From Parasedimentitalea denitrificans (lineage in GTDB: Bacteria; Pseudomonadota; Alphaproteobacteria; Rhodobacterales; Rhodobacteraceae): DNA of 64,000 nucleotides. Shown here in pieces: positions 52,634 through 60,992 of the stretch (positions are counted from its first letter, which is position 1; every line of letters starts with the position of its first letter). The notes beneath the pieces were generated by a model. That model saw only the letters and a list, made by a program, of their open reading frames with translations. It was not told where the DNA came from and did not search any database. The DNA lies in NCBI RefSeq assembly GCF_011813015.1, contig NZ_QHLQ01000016.1, positions 1 through 64,000 of the forward strand, read 5' to 3'. Both the position numbers and the translations under genes were made by a program.

Positions 52634-54871
52634 TTGAACTGCTGTGTATCCCAGTCTTCTGTAGATGGGATACAGAGTGAGATACATAGCACACCAATCC
52701 GGAGCCGCTCAAAGCGGCGGGCCCGTCACCGCGCAGGCCCCTACCTCGTGCGTCGAGGTCGAATTTTCTACTTCATGAAACGATTTCCCCGAATTTTTTT
52801 CGAGGGGGAACCAAACCGATTTCTGCGTCTTTCTTTACGGACAGATCTCCCGTTCGACGCCGTGATGCGAGCCGGAAAGCTCCTCTCGGTCTACGAGCAA
52901 AAGGAACCGGAAATCGTGGACGCCCTGGAACGTAAAGAAATATCGACAGAAGATGCGCAGGCTCTCTTGAATGAGATGCTGCGCCAAGCTCTAAAACGGA
53001 TTCTCGATGAGCAGTCCGCTGATCGCGGCCTTTCAGATTGTGAAATCGACGGGCGGATTGAAACCCTAAAGGAAGAAAACCGTTTCTTAAGGCAGACCAT
53101 GCGCCAGCGGGACTGGACACAGGCGCAGACTTTGTTGGAGACGGCGGGCCATGAAATCTCGGTGGGCGTTCCATCACTCGCCCCTTCTGATCTTGGTCGT
53201 CGAGCGACCTCCCTGAAGCGTCAGATCAACAAGGCAGAAATAGAAGCACTTGATGGTGAAGACATCCGGGTCGCCGCAGCAAGTCTTCTCACCGCAGACG
53301 AAAGAGAGAACTTCGATCGCTTCGTCGCCGGGGAAGTCAGGATTTCAGCTGCAATTAGTAGCGCAATGGAGCACGCGACATCGAGGGACATGGAGAGAAA
53401 ATTTTCGGCCACAGGTAGCATCGCTCTTGAATTTTTTGGGGACATTCCCCTCAGCACCTTAAACTCGGACAAAGTGAAAAAGCTGATGTGGTTCATTCAA
53501 CAAATCCCAGCAGTCCATGGCAAGAAACATGGCAACAATCGCTATGTTCATGATCGGAAAAAAGCTTCAAAGCGAGAAGAGATTGAATGGGCGGATCTGG
53601 AAGATATGGGGCACCGCGCTGCGATTGAATCCAATGATCTACTCTCCTTGCCTGAAAAACGTGCTCGTCTTGCTGAGGTTCTGGTGGCGAGGCTTACGAT
53701 GACGACGGTCAAGCATCATCTAAATCGCCTTCACAGTATCATCCGCAATGCAGAGGAGAACCTTCGGTACAAGGGGCAAACCCGTTTTCTGAGCCAGGCC
53801 AAAATGGAGGCGCATATCAGTAAGGAAAGCGGCCAGAAATCTGATCCACTGTTCATTCGAAAGGAAAAGAACAAAGAACGGGAAGTCTGGACAAATGAAC
53901 GACTTCAGAAACTGCTGCTGTCACCGGTCTACACGGGATGCGCTTCAAAGCATCGTCGATGGACGTCGGGGGAGGTGATTGTTCGAGACGCAAGCTATTG
54001 GGTTCCGCTTATTGTTATGACACTCGGCACAAGAATTCTTGAGGTTCTTCAGCTGAAGAAAACCGATATGGTCGTTCGCAACGGCGTGTTGAGCGTCATG
54101 CTTGGAATTACGTCGGAACACCGCGTAAAGAACAGCGATTCCAAAAGAACTATTCCTTTGCCGCAGCTTCTTCTCGATTTGGGCTTCGCCGAGTGGGTGC
54201 ATTCCTTACCTGCTGAACAACTCCTGCTCTTTCCCGAACCTGCGGCGGGCGCAGACATTGCTGCCATTTCCGGAAATTTTGGAAAGCGCCTTAAAACGTT
54301 GTACCGCCACCTTGAGGTCGCGGATTGGAACGAGGACTTCTATGCATTGCGTAAGACATTGAGCAGCGCACTCGACGATGCAGGCGTTTCTGAGAGCCGC
54401 CGTCAGGCAATTGCTGGTCATAGCGGTGGGACAATACTCAACAGGTCCTACACTCGGCAAAATGTATTGACATTGAAATCCGACCTCGAAAAGTTCGATC
54501 TAAAATTGACGATCTCATATTCAGAACAGCATGGTTATCCGATCATCGCAAGTTGCGACCTTGTCGCCAAGCCAGTTGCAAAGGTCGAGGTCGAACTTAG
54601 TGAAGATGAAACTGCAAGCGTGGTGCGAGTCATTTCTCAAAACACCGGGAAGGTTCTAATCAGGGTCTCTGTCTCGAGGAAACTGCAAAAGGCATCTCTG
54701 TCGGCGAATGGAACCTGTTGGACACCCAAAAAGACCGCCATTAGGCTACGTGAAATAGGTGAGACGCACTCGCTGTTATTGCCGCGCATCCCACAATGTA
54801 GGCAAGCCATAGAAAGCCTTCTGACGCTGGCTTATGTTTCAGAGGGCTCCCCGGCAGCAGAAGCACAATAA
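52634..54871 (+). CDS. DUF6538-type tyrosine integrase of element III
   Basis: About 745 residues. The N-terminus AGPYLVRRGRIFYFMKRFP is the DUF6538-like region of Rhodobacterales integrases, followed by a long helical core-binding part. The catalytic domain has Arg in LGTRILEVLQLKKTDM, the second box FYALRKTLSSALDD and IAGHSGGTILNRSYTRQ with His and Tyr. In box II a tyrosine stands where the HxxR histidine is usual. The start is uncertain: the frame is open from inside tRNA-Gln, ATG 52775 would cut the DUF6538 motif, so I give a TTG at 52634. It sits directly downstream of tRNA-Gln and is the best candidate to have inserted the element. Confidence 0.8.
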   Translation: MNCCVSQSSVDGIQSEIHSTPIRSRSKRRARHRAGPYLVRRGRIFYFMKRFPRIFFEGEPNRFLRLSLRTDLPFDAVMRAGKLLSVYEQKEPEIVDALERKEISTEDAQALLNEMLRQALKRILDEQSADRGLSDCEIDGRIETLKEENRFLRQTMRQRDWTQAQTLLETAGHEISVGVPSLAPSDLGRRATSLKRQINKAEIEALDGEDIRVAAASLLTADERENFDRFVAGEVRISAAISSAMEHATSRDMERKFSATGSIALEFFGDIPLSTLNSDKVKKLMWFIQQIPAVHGKKHGNNRYVHDRKKASKREEIEWADLEDMGHRAAIESNDLLSLPEKRARLAEVLVARLTMTTVKHHLNRLHSIIRNAEENLRYKGQTRFLSQAKMEAHISKESGQKSDPLFIRKEKNKEREVWTNERLQKLLLSPVYTGCASKHRRWTSGEVIVRDASYWVPLIVMTLGTRILEVLQLKKTDMVVRNGVLSVMLGITSEHRVKNSDSKRTIPLPQLLLDLGFAEWVHSLPAEQLLLFPEPAAGADIAAISGNFGKRLKTLYRHLEVADWNEDFYALRKTLSSALDDAGVSESRRQAIAGHSGGTILNRSYTRQNVLTLKSDLEKFDLKLTISYSEQHGYPIIASCDLVAKPVAKVEVELSEDETASVVRVISQNTGKVLIRVSVSRKLQKASLSANGTCWTPKKTAIRLREIGETHSLLLPRIPQCRQAIESLLTLAYVSEGSPAAEAQ

Positions 54872-55384
54872 TAGTCCATTGCGACGCCCAGCCGAGCTTG
54901 CGGGGCCGTTAGGAAGGGCATGTCCTCATACTGTGTTGGTCCGCTTCGAGCCCAACGTGCTGAGTGGTGCGGTATGTCATCGACTACATCGCAATACTTG
55001 GTCCAGCCTACCTCGCCGGACCTCTCAAAGGCATGCGCAGCAACATGAACGGCGCCAGGCCAGCGGAAATGCCGGGTCTGTGGAATGCAGCCATTCTTGG
55101 GGTGCCTCTTTTGAGCCAGAAGACGACATTCTAACATTCAGATTGAAAGCTGAACGTCGCTCTGGCGCACTGATGCGTCATTAAGCCTACCGAACGGCGC
55201 TCTTAAACGAGCGGCTTTCGAGCACCTGCAGGCGCTTGCCTAATCACTTTTTTGCCTGACGAAAACGACGGCCCTCTCGCTGGGCTGCCGTTCTTTCATT
55301 GGTTTCCAAAAAAGAAAACAAACCATTTTTTTGCCGTCTGAAAACCCGCCCCACGTCCTTCCTACACAAATAGGAAGGACTAAA
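54872..55384. other. Spacer between integrase and recombinase module
   Basis: About 510 bases with no supported gene. A promoter for the downstream HTH and recombinase genes is expected in the AT-richer 55300-55370 part, but I cannot fix its boxes with confidence. Confidence 0.45.
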
Positions 55385-55609
55385 ATGAAGACCCCCAAAT
55401 ACTACTCTGTTCTGGAGATTGCTGACATCTTCGGGCGCAATCCGCGCACAATTAGAGATTGGATCACCAAGGGCTGCCCGACAGCTGGTGGCACAGTCCG
55501 GCTTAGAGCCACCAAACTTGGTCGGTCCTGGGACATTAAAGATGAGTGGTTGCTTTTGTTCGAACATCGAATCCGGCCCGACGATGAGAAGCCGGAATTC
55601 GATCTCTAA
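55385..55609 (+). CDS. Small excisionase-like HTH protein
   Basis: 74 residues: YYSVLEIADIFGRNPRTIRDWITKGCPTAGGTVRLRATKLGRSWDIKDEWLLLFEHRI is a MerR/excisionase-type winged HTH (YSVLEIADIFGRNPRTIRDWI). The ATG at 55385 follows AAGGAC. It sits 27 bases before the 710-residue recombinase and is likely cotranscribed, as directionality factor or regulator. Confidence 0.78.
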   Translation: MKTPKYYSVLEIADIFGRNPRTIRDWITKGCPTAGGTVRLRATKLGRSWDIKDEWLLLFEHRIRPDDEKPEFDL

Positions 55610-55636
55610 CATTCAGACAACCAGAGAGCCCACGAC

Positions 55637-57769
55637 ATGACTCATATTGATGCATTGAAATGCTATTTGACTGACACAAGCGAGTCCATGAGATCCCTCT
55701 CGCTCAGAGCGGGGCTTGGAGCAAAAGCTGTATCCGATATCCTCAATGGCTCCAGTAAGAGACCGACGTGCCAAACTCTGTCCAGACTTTCGCAAGCCAT
55801 CGGTCAGAAATTGGAGGTTTCTGAAACAAATGACCCCCAGACCTACGCAGAGCTTTTCGTAGCGCTGGAAGGGAAGGCAAAATCTGGTGATGCACGAGCC
55901 CCGCGGCTTGTGCGTCGCCTAAAATGGCTTCTGCGCAAGACCGGCTGGGTGAAACAAACCAAGCCCGTGTGTCGTCGCGAAGTCATCGAGTTATTCGAAG
56001 GGTCGACCGCCGCAACATTCGATCTGAGTGTGGGGAGTTTTTCAACCTACAAGAGTGAAGTCCTGGCTGCGATAGGCGAAGTTGAGCCTCCGATGCGCCC
56101 GCGTGGCATCAATGACATCGAAGGTCTATATTTCGACCTGCATGGACAGATACGGGATAGCAACTATCCTTTGGACCTTAAAAACGCATGCGGCTCATTT
56201 TTAGTTTTCTTACACGAGAACGACATCCAACCTCAGGAAATTTCCACAGATGTATTGACTCGGTATTACGAATACCGCCTTGCCGTTTCTCCGAAAGGAG
56301 CGCGGCAATGTTGTAAACACGTAAAGCGTATGACTGCGCTTCTGGGCAAACTGAATGCTGATGTTCAGTTCCAATCCCTTGGGTTCCGGAGCGTGGCGCA
56401 TCCGTTTGGAGACCGGCGTGACAAGTTTGGTGTCGATGACGGGATCGTCGCCCCTCTTCTCAAAGAATTTGATGAAAAGGTGACGCCTTGGGTGACTGGG
56501 AAAGTGTCGCGAGACGGCCTCAGCCGTGAGGCCTTTGTTCGCGAACTCGACGAGGAGGATGCGAAAGGCATTGCCCAAGCCGACTTAAAAAAAGCAAAGC
56601 TTGCCATGTTCACCCGCCAGGTAACCGAAAAACGGAAATCTGATACTAAAAAACGGAAGGCCAAATTTACGAACCGTGGGTTTCTTGTCGGAAACCAAAT
56701 CTGGTCGCAACGGACACTTGGTGTGCGGCGCGGCTATATCGTTGCGTGTTCCAAGGCGCTTTTTGCGAATAGCGGTTTTCAAATTACAAATATTTACGAA
56801 CTGACCGATCCTGAAGTTGTTGAAGCAATTGCAATTTCTCTGGAAGGCGCACAGGACGCAGATGAATTTGGAAGCGAATACGTCCCTGGAATTCTCAAGG
56901 CTCTTGTGAAAATCGCTCGCGATTTTGTTGTACGCGATGCTGAAGAAGTGGAGGAAATCGCGAATCTCATTGATGCATATCAGACGGGTCGAACTGGAAT
57001 TGCCCCGCGAAACAAGGCCAAACTTCAGGAGTTTACCAGTAAGCGCATCGACCGGTTTCTTTCCGTGTCAGATGCGGTTGTTCGAGACCTAAATCATGAA
57101 GTCGATCGTAAGCGCATAGCAGTGAAGAAAGAAACCGGACGGCTTCCTGCCCGCAAAGATGTTTTTGATGATCAGATGGTCCGAGACGTGATGGTTGCGG
57201 TTGCTCATGACATCATGCTGGCACGTGCTCCTCGGTCCGAAAATCTGCTGGCGATTGAATTGAGCTGGATCGGGTGGAGGCAGGACAAGGCACGTATTGT
57301 CGTGCCAAGTGCTCTGGTGAAGCACCGGGACAACAGTGATCTGGATCTGGTAATACCACTGGGAGAACGTCAAAGCCGACTACTGCGGCTCTATATCGAC
57401 GAACTCAGGGAAAAAGCGCTGATGCCCGGCGATGAGAAAAACCCGTATCTCTTTCCTCGTCAGCCGGGAGGTGTCTTTGTTCCGAACCATTACAACGCGA
57501 ACCTTCTTAAGCGGCTCTGCAAACGGGTCCACGAAGTTGTGGGTGTCAAAATCAATCCGCATCTTTATCGGCATCTTATTGGATGGATGTGGCTTCGCGA
57601 TGACACCAGTCGATTGCCAGATGTGCAGAAAATTCTGGGCCATAAGTCGCTGGAGACGACTCTCGATTACTACGCTGAAATCGACGAGGAAATCTCACTT
57701 CAGCATTGGAATGACTTCCTCAACGCTAAAGACGAAAAGAAAGACAAAAAGAAAAATGGAACAGGTTGA
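55637..57769 (+). CDS. Large tyrosine recombinase with N-terminal XRE domain
   Basis: 710 residues. The first 60 residues form an XRE-type HTH (MRSLSLRAGLGAKAVSDILNGSSKRPTCQTLSRLSQAIG). A long helical middle follows (about 80-470), and then the catalytic domain with Arg in ARAPRSENLLAIELSWIGW, HLYRHLIGWMWL and ILGHKSLETTLDYYAEID holding His and Tyr. All catalytic residues are visible. The size, the fused HTH and the 14-base overlap with the next recombinase gene set it apart from ordinary integrases and resemble the large recombinase of Tn554-like or three-gene recombinase modules. Confidence 0.85.
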   Translation: MTHIDALKCYLTDTSESMRSLSLRAGLGAKAVSDILNGSSKRPTCQTLSRLSQAIGQKLEVSETNDPQTYAELFVALEGKAKSGDARAPRLVRRLKWLLRKTGWVKQTKPVCRREVIELFEGSTAATFDLSVGSFSTYKSEVLAAIGEVEPPMRPRGINDIEGLYFDLHGQIRDSNYPLDLKNACGSFLVFLHENDIQPQEISTDVLTRYYEYRLAVSPKGARQCCKHVKRMTALLGKLNADVQFQSLGFRSVAHPFGDRRDKFGVDDGIVAPLLKEFDEKVTPWVTGKVSRDGLSREAFVRELDEEDAKGIAQADLKKAKLAMFTRQVTEKRKSDTKKRKAKFTNRGFLVGNQIWSQRTLGVRRGYIVACSKALFANSGFQITNIYELTDPEVVEAIAISLEGAQDADEFGSEYVPGILKALVKIARDFVVRDAEEVEEIANLIDAYQTGRTGIAPRNKAKLQEFTSKRIDRFLSVSDAVVRDLNHEVDRKRIAVKKETGRLPARKDVFDDQMVRDVMVAVAHDIMLARAPRSENLLAIELSWIGWRQDKARIVVPSALVKHRDNSDLDLVIPLGERQSRLLRLYIDELREKALMPGDEKNPYLFPRQPGGVFVPNHYNANLLKRLCKRVHEVVGVKINPHLYRHLIGWMWLRDDTSRLPDVQKILGHKSLETTLDYYAEIDEEISLQHWNDFLNAKDEKKDKKKNGTG

Positions 57770-59123
57770 GCGCGCCCTTTCAGAGGGGAAATACCAAAAA
57801 AATGTTTCGAGCATTATGTGCGCGCTTCGACAAGCACTTGCGACTGAAATCGAAAGTGGGAATGCGCCATCTCCGAAGCGTTTGAGAGAAATCCTGGAAA
57901 GGCGATCTGATGAAATCGGGCACCAGTCCGCCAGCACTGAATTTGGCTACCTTCAGATTGGTGCAGCTCACATCTGGGGGGCGGAGGAGACAGCCCATTT
58001 CGGCAGGGTTCTTAGGGAATTCAGAGTTTCGGAAAAGGCCCCGGCGGTAACGAAATGGGAAAGGGTGGAAGGTGCTATTCCAACCTTGCCCAGGGAATGG
58101 CATCAGCCGATGTTTGCCTGTTTCAAGACGAGTAACGGATGGACGCCAGGTAAGCCTAAACATGCGGTTTGGAGTCCAGATTATTTCCACAGTGTTGTTA
58201 GAGCACTTGCCCGGTGGGCTCAGTGGTGCGGCATTGAAGGGAGCTCCTTGACGCCTACTGGGCAAGCTTTTGACGCTTATGCCAGCTACTTGGTGGACAG
58301 TGACGTGACTCCAGGCACAGTTGGCAATTACTTGGATAGGATCATCTCGGGATTTGCAGTGGTGTTGCAACCCGGATTTTCGTCACAAGCCTGCTTATTC
58401 GTGCGCGATGAATGGAAAGAACGAGCAAAAAAATCGGCTCCCAAAACCAAGTCAGGTAATCAGCTCGTGTCGGCAAAAGCGATTTACGATTTTGGGTTTG
58501 ATCAGATCGAAATGGCGCGCAAGATGCCAGTGCGAAACCTGAGCGCTGCAATTCTCTTCAGAAACGGCCTGCTGCATATCATCGGTATCGCGTTACCAGA
58601 GCGCGCACGTGCGCTTTCTCACCTGAAATTTGATACGACCATCTGTCTTCTCGAATTTCCGCTTGTTAGGGTTTCCCTTCCTGGGAGCGCCCTGAAACGA
58701 AGACAAACGGCAAAGCACCGTTCGGGATATACTAAGGTCTTCGAGAATCCGAAGCTGTGGGAGGTTCTTGTGGAGTACAGGTCAGATTATCGGCCGATAT
58801 TCGATGGAGGGAATTGTTTATTCCCTTCCAAGAATGCAGTTGGCCAGCGGTTAGCCAGCGGTCGAATTGGCCAAATTGTAGGCAATGCTACCAAAAAACG
58901 ATTTGGTGTTCGTATCACAATCCACCGGTTCCGGGACAATGTCGCCACTGATGCGTCCGAAGAGTTGGAGAACGGTGCCATGATCGGGGCTGGAGTGCTC
59001 GGACACAAGTCACAGGAAACTATGGAGCGTCATTATGACCACTCTACGGGTAGCCGCGCGGCCAAAGACCTCGCGGACTTTGTTGGAAGCAAGCAAAATG
59101 GAGATGAGGAACTGAAACTATGA
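57756..59123 (+). CDS. Second tyrosine recombinase of the module
   Basis: 455 residues from ATG 57756 (MEQVERALSEGKYQKNV), overlapping the previous gene by 14 bases. Catalytic boxes: Arg in ALPERARALSHLKFD, ITIHRFRDNVATDASEE (HxxR) and LGHKSQETMERHYDHSTG. The N-terminal half is a SAM-like core-binding region. The open frame extends back to 57432 inside the previous gene, but that part reads as noise. Two overlapping, different tyrosine recombinases suggest that both are needed together, as with TnpA/TnpB of Tn554. Confidence 0.85.
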   Translation: MEQVERALSEGKYQKNVSSIMCALRQALATEIESGNAPSPKRLREILERRSDEIGHQSASTEFGYLQIGAAHIWGAEETAHFGRVLREFRVSEKAPAVTKWERVEGAIPTLPREWHQPMFACFKTSNGWTPGKPKHAVWSPDYFHSVVRALARWAQWCGIEGSSLTPTGQAFDAYASYLVDSDVTPGTVGNYLDRIISGFAVVLQPGFSSQACLFVRDEWKERAKKSAPKTKSGNQLVSAKAIYDFGFDQIEMARKMPVRNLSAAILFRNGLLHIIGIALPERARALSHLKFDTTICLLEFPLVRVSLPGSALKRRQTAKHRSGYTKVFENPKLWEVLVEYRSDYRPIFDGGNCLFPSKNAVGQRLASGRIGQIVGNATKKRFGVRITIHRFRDNVATDASEELENGAMIGAGVLGHKSQETMERHYDHSTGSRAAKDLADFVGSKQNGDEELKL

Positions 59124-59408
59124 CAATTTGGCTTGTAGATGTGGGATTGCAGCAGAAAATGGCACGTAGGTATGAGTTGCGCTATTAAAGTGGTCCTTGT
59201 TGATCAGTAGGTACATGGGCGGCCAATAGCCCATCGGCACGAGGAGTGCGAAAGACAACGCTCCTTCAAAGGTGGGCCGGGCATAGTCAGAAAACGGCAA
59301 TCAAACCATGTTCCTGATTTCCGAAAATTATCTCACTTCATTTGTATAGACATCAGTCCGATGGTAACGCTGGTAATGCCGTTACCATCCAGAAAATGGA
59401 GTACCACA
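59124..59408. other. Gap between recombinase and KfrA-like genes
   Basis: About 285 bases without a gene. Just upstream of the KfrA-like start, gatggtaacgctggtaatgccgttaccatc (59359-59388) contains the inverted pair gatggtaacg / cgttaccatc separated by 10 bases, a likely operator for the KfrA-like protein. Confidence 0.55.
59359..59388. promoter_or_regulatory. Inverted repeat gatggtaacg-N10-cgttaccatc
   Basis: gatggtaacg (59359-59368) and cgttaccatc (59379-59388) are perfect reverse complements with the 10-base spacer ctggtaatgc. They lie 20 bases upstream of the KfrA-N/coiled-coil gene. Autorepression through such palindromes is the known mode of KfrA-type proteins; use here is inferred. 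Confidence 0.6.
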
Positions 59409-59945
59409 ATGGCAACTGCTTCTAACTTGTTGAAGAAAGACTATATCGCTCTTGCAGAGACAGCCATCTTACAACTTGAAGAGCAAGGCATCAGCCCCTC
59501 CATTGCGAAGGTACGCGAAATCACAGGCGGCTCAAATCGTGACGTGTTGCCTGCATACAGACATGCCATAGATCGCCTGCAGGAACGGCGTGATCGTGAT
59601 CTCAAAGCGCCTGCAATGCCGGCAGAACTTGAACATAAACTTTCTGAGCTGTGGCCGCTTGCATACGAATGTGCGTCACGTGAATTTCGTCCGCTGGTTC
59701 GTGTCGCAGAAGGTGAAAAAGAGAGAGCTCAGACGCGTGTCCTTGAAATCGAAAAGCTTGTGTCCGAAGTCGAACTCGAAATGGAAGATTGGCAGCTTCG
59801 TGCTGAGATAGCCGAAAATCTGGTCGCTAAGTTGGAGCGTAAAAACTCCGAGCTGAGGCATGAATTTGAAAAGGCTGAAGTTCGCCTCGCTGAGCGAGCT
59901 GTTATTGTCAGAGCTCTAAAGGATTCAATCGCCGTCACTCCGTAG
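59409..59945 (+). CDS. KfrA-N-like DNA-binding coiled-coil protein, third member of the recombinase module
   Basis: 178 residues from ATG 59409 (MATASNLLKKDYIALAETAILQLEEQGISPSIAKVREITGGSNRDVLPAYRHAIDRLQ). The N-terminal 60 residues follow the KfrA N-domain pattern (a HTH with GGSNRDV...). Residues about 105-175 form a long coiled coil (EKLVSEVELEMEDWQLRAEIAENLVAKLERKNSEL...). It follows the two recombinases on the same strand. In Tn554-like and related systems a small coiled-coil protein (TnpC or similar) accompanies two recombinases; this could be the analogue. A palindrome lies just upstream. Confidence 0.75.
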   Translation: MATASNLLKKDYIALAETAILQLEEQGISPSIAKVREITGGSNRDVLPAYRHAIDRLQERRDRDLKAPAMPAELEHKLSELWPLAYECASREFRPLVRVAEGEKERAQTRVLEIEKLVSEVELEMEDWQLRAEIAENLVAKLERKNSELRHEFEKAEVRLAERAVIVRALKDSIAVTP

Positions 59946-60172
59946 GGTTTCAAACTGCTTAGGGATATAAGCCTCATTTTCGAAATTTTAGAAGGGGTTA
60001 CCACTCATGAAACACCGCGGTCCCTTGGCAATGGCGTCTCAGAATATTTCTCACCGATCCGGTGGAACTCTCCGGTAACGCTCGGTCCTGAGTTGCCGTT
60101 GATGGCCTTCCTGTGAAACGGCTCTTCGGCCCATCAAAGGGGACATCCGTCGACGCGCCGTTTACAGGATGC

Positions 60173-60757
60173 TCAGAAGGCGGATGATGGTAGAACCGAA
60201 TTTCGAACAGTTTCGCAGAAGGACTGTAAAAGGTCGGGATCCGTCGCTAACAGATTCCGCAGCCGTCGTGGAAGCTCGAGCTGCACACCCTCGCCGGAGC
60301 GCGTCCGATTACATATGTTTGCCTTGTCCAGGCCTGGAAGTTTTTTGTTGAGCTCAGCCTCAAAGCCGGCGTTGCGGAGCGAAGCTCCGACAGCGTCGCG
60401 CAGAAGGGTGGCGCGACCACCCAGCCACACCGCGTCAGGTCCCTCATTTCCCCGTCCATGGATTGCAATAGCGGTCCGAGACCTGCCGACAAGTTCAACC
60501 GCCATAGGTTCGTCAAAACGATGTGAAGTAATGTGAAAATCGCCGTGAGGCCCATTCCTTAGAGCCTCGAAGGCGTAAAACGAGAAGTCAGAGCCTGCGA
60601 TGGCATCAGCTATCTCGGATGTCATGGGCTCGATCCATCCGCCGTGTGGCGCAAGGATCACTACTTCTGAGCCACGGTCCAAGGCTCGAATGCGGTAGTC
60701 GGTGTCGAGCTGCGCGCGGGCGGCAAGTTCTTTGAAGGATTGGAAACGGTCGGCCAT
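60173..60757 (-). CDS. Poly-gamma-glutamate hydrolase family protein
   Basis: 194 residues of the PF05908-type family of zinc-dependent poly-gamma-glutamate hydrolases, known from phages that cut through capsules. Visible are the metal ligands in VVILAPHGGWIEPMTSEIADAI, FHITSHRFDEP, IAIHGRGN and the C-terminal NICNRTRSGEGVQLELPRRLR. No signal peptide is seen, so it would act inside or be released by lysis. It is a cargo gene of element III between the recombinase trio and the HerA-SIR2 pair, on the opposite strand from the recombinases. The role in this host is unclear. Confidence 0.82.
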   Translation of the reverse strand: MADRFQSFKELAARAQLDTDYRIRALDRGSEVVILAPHGGWIEPMTSEIADAIAGSDFSFYAFEALRNGPHGDFHITSHRFDEPMAVELVGRSRTAIAIHGRGNEGPDAVWLGGRATLLRDAVGASLRNAGFEAELNKKLPGLDKANICNRTRSGEGVQLELPRRLRNLLATDPDLLQSFCETVRNSVLPSSAF

Positions 60758-60992
60758 TAAGTATTTTTCCGGGAAATGAAAGAATGCGTCAACCTATCAC
60801 AAACACCCAGGTGATGTCGGCCCTTTTGGCTTGCGTCGAGTAAGCTGGACATTACCACGACCGCGGCTTTGCCGGACGTTTCTGCCGTCCACATTGAACG
60901 GTGCAACGGGAACAATAAAACTCTACTGTCATTCAGGAAGTGCCCAATGCTAACCGTTGATAGTACTTTGCGTTTACGCAATCTGCGCCAGG

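Noticed and set aside
57432..57755. N-terminal part of the long frame of the second recombinase
   Set aside because: It is inside the catalytic domain of the preceding recombinase in another frame and reads as noise; ATG 57756 fits better.
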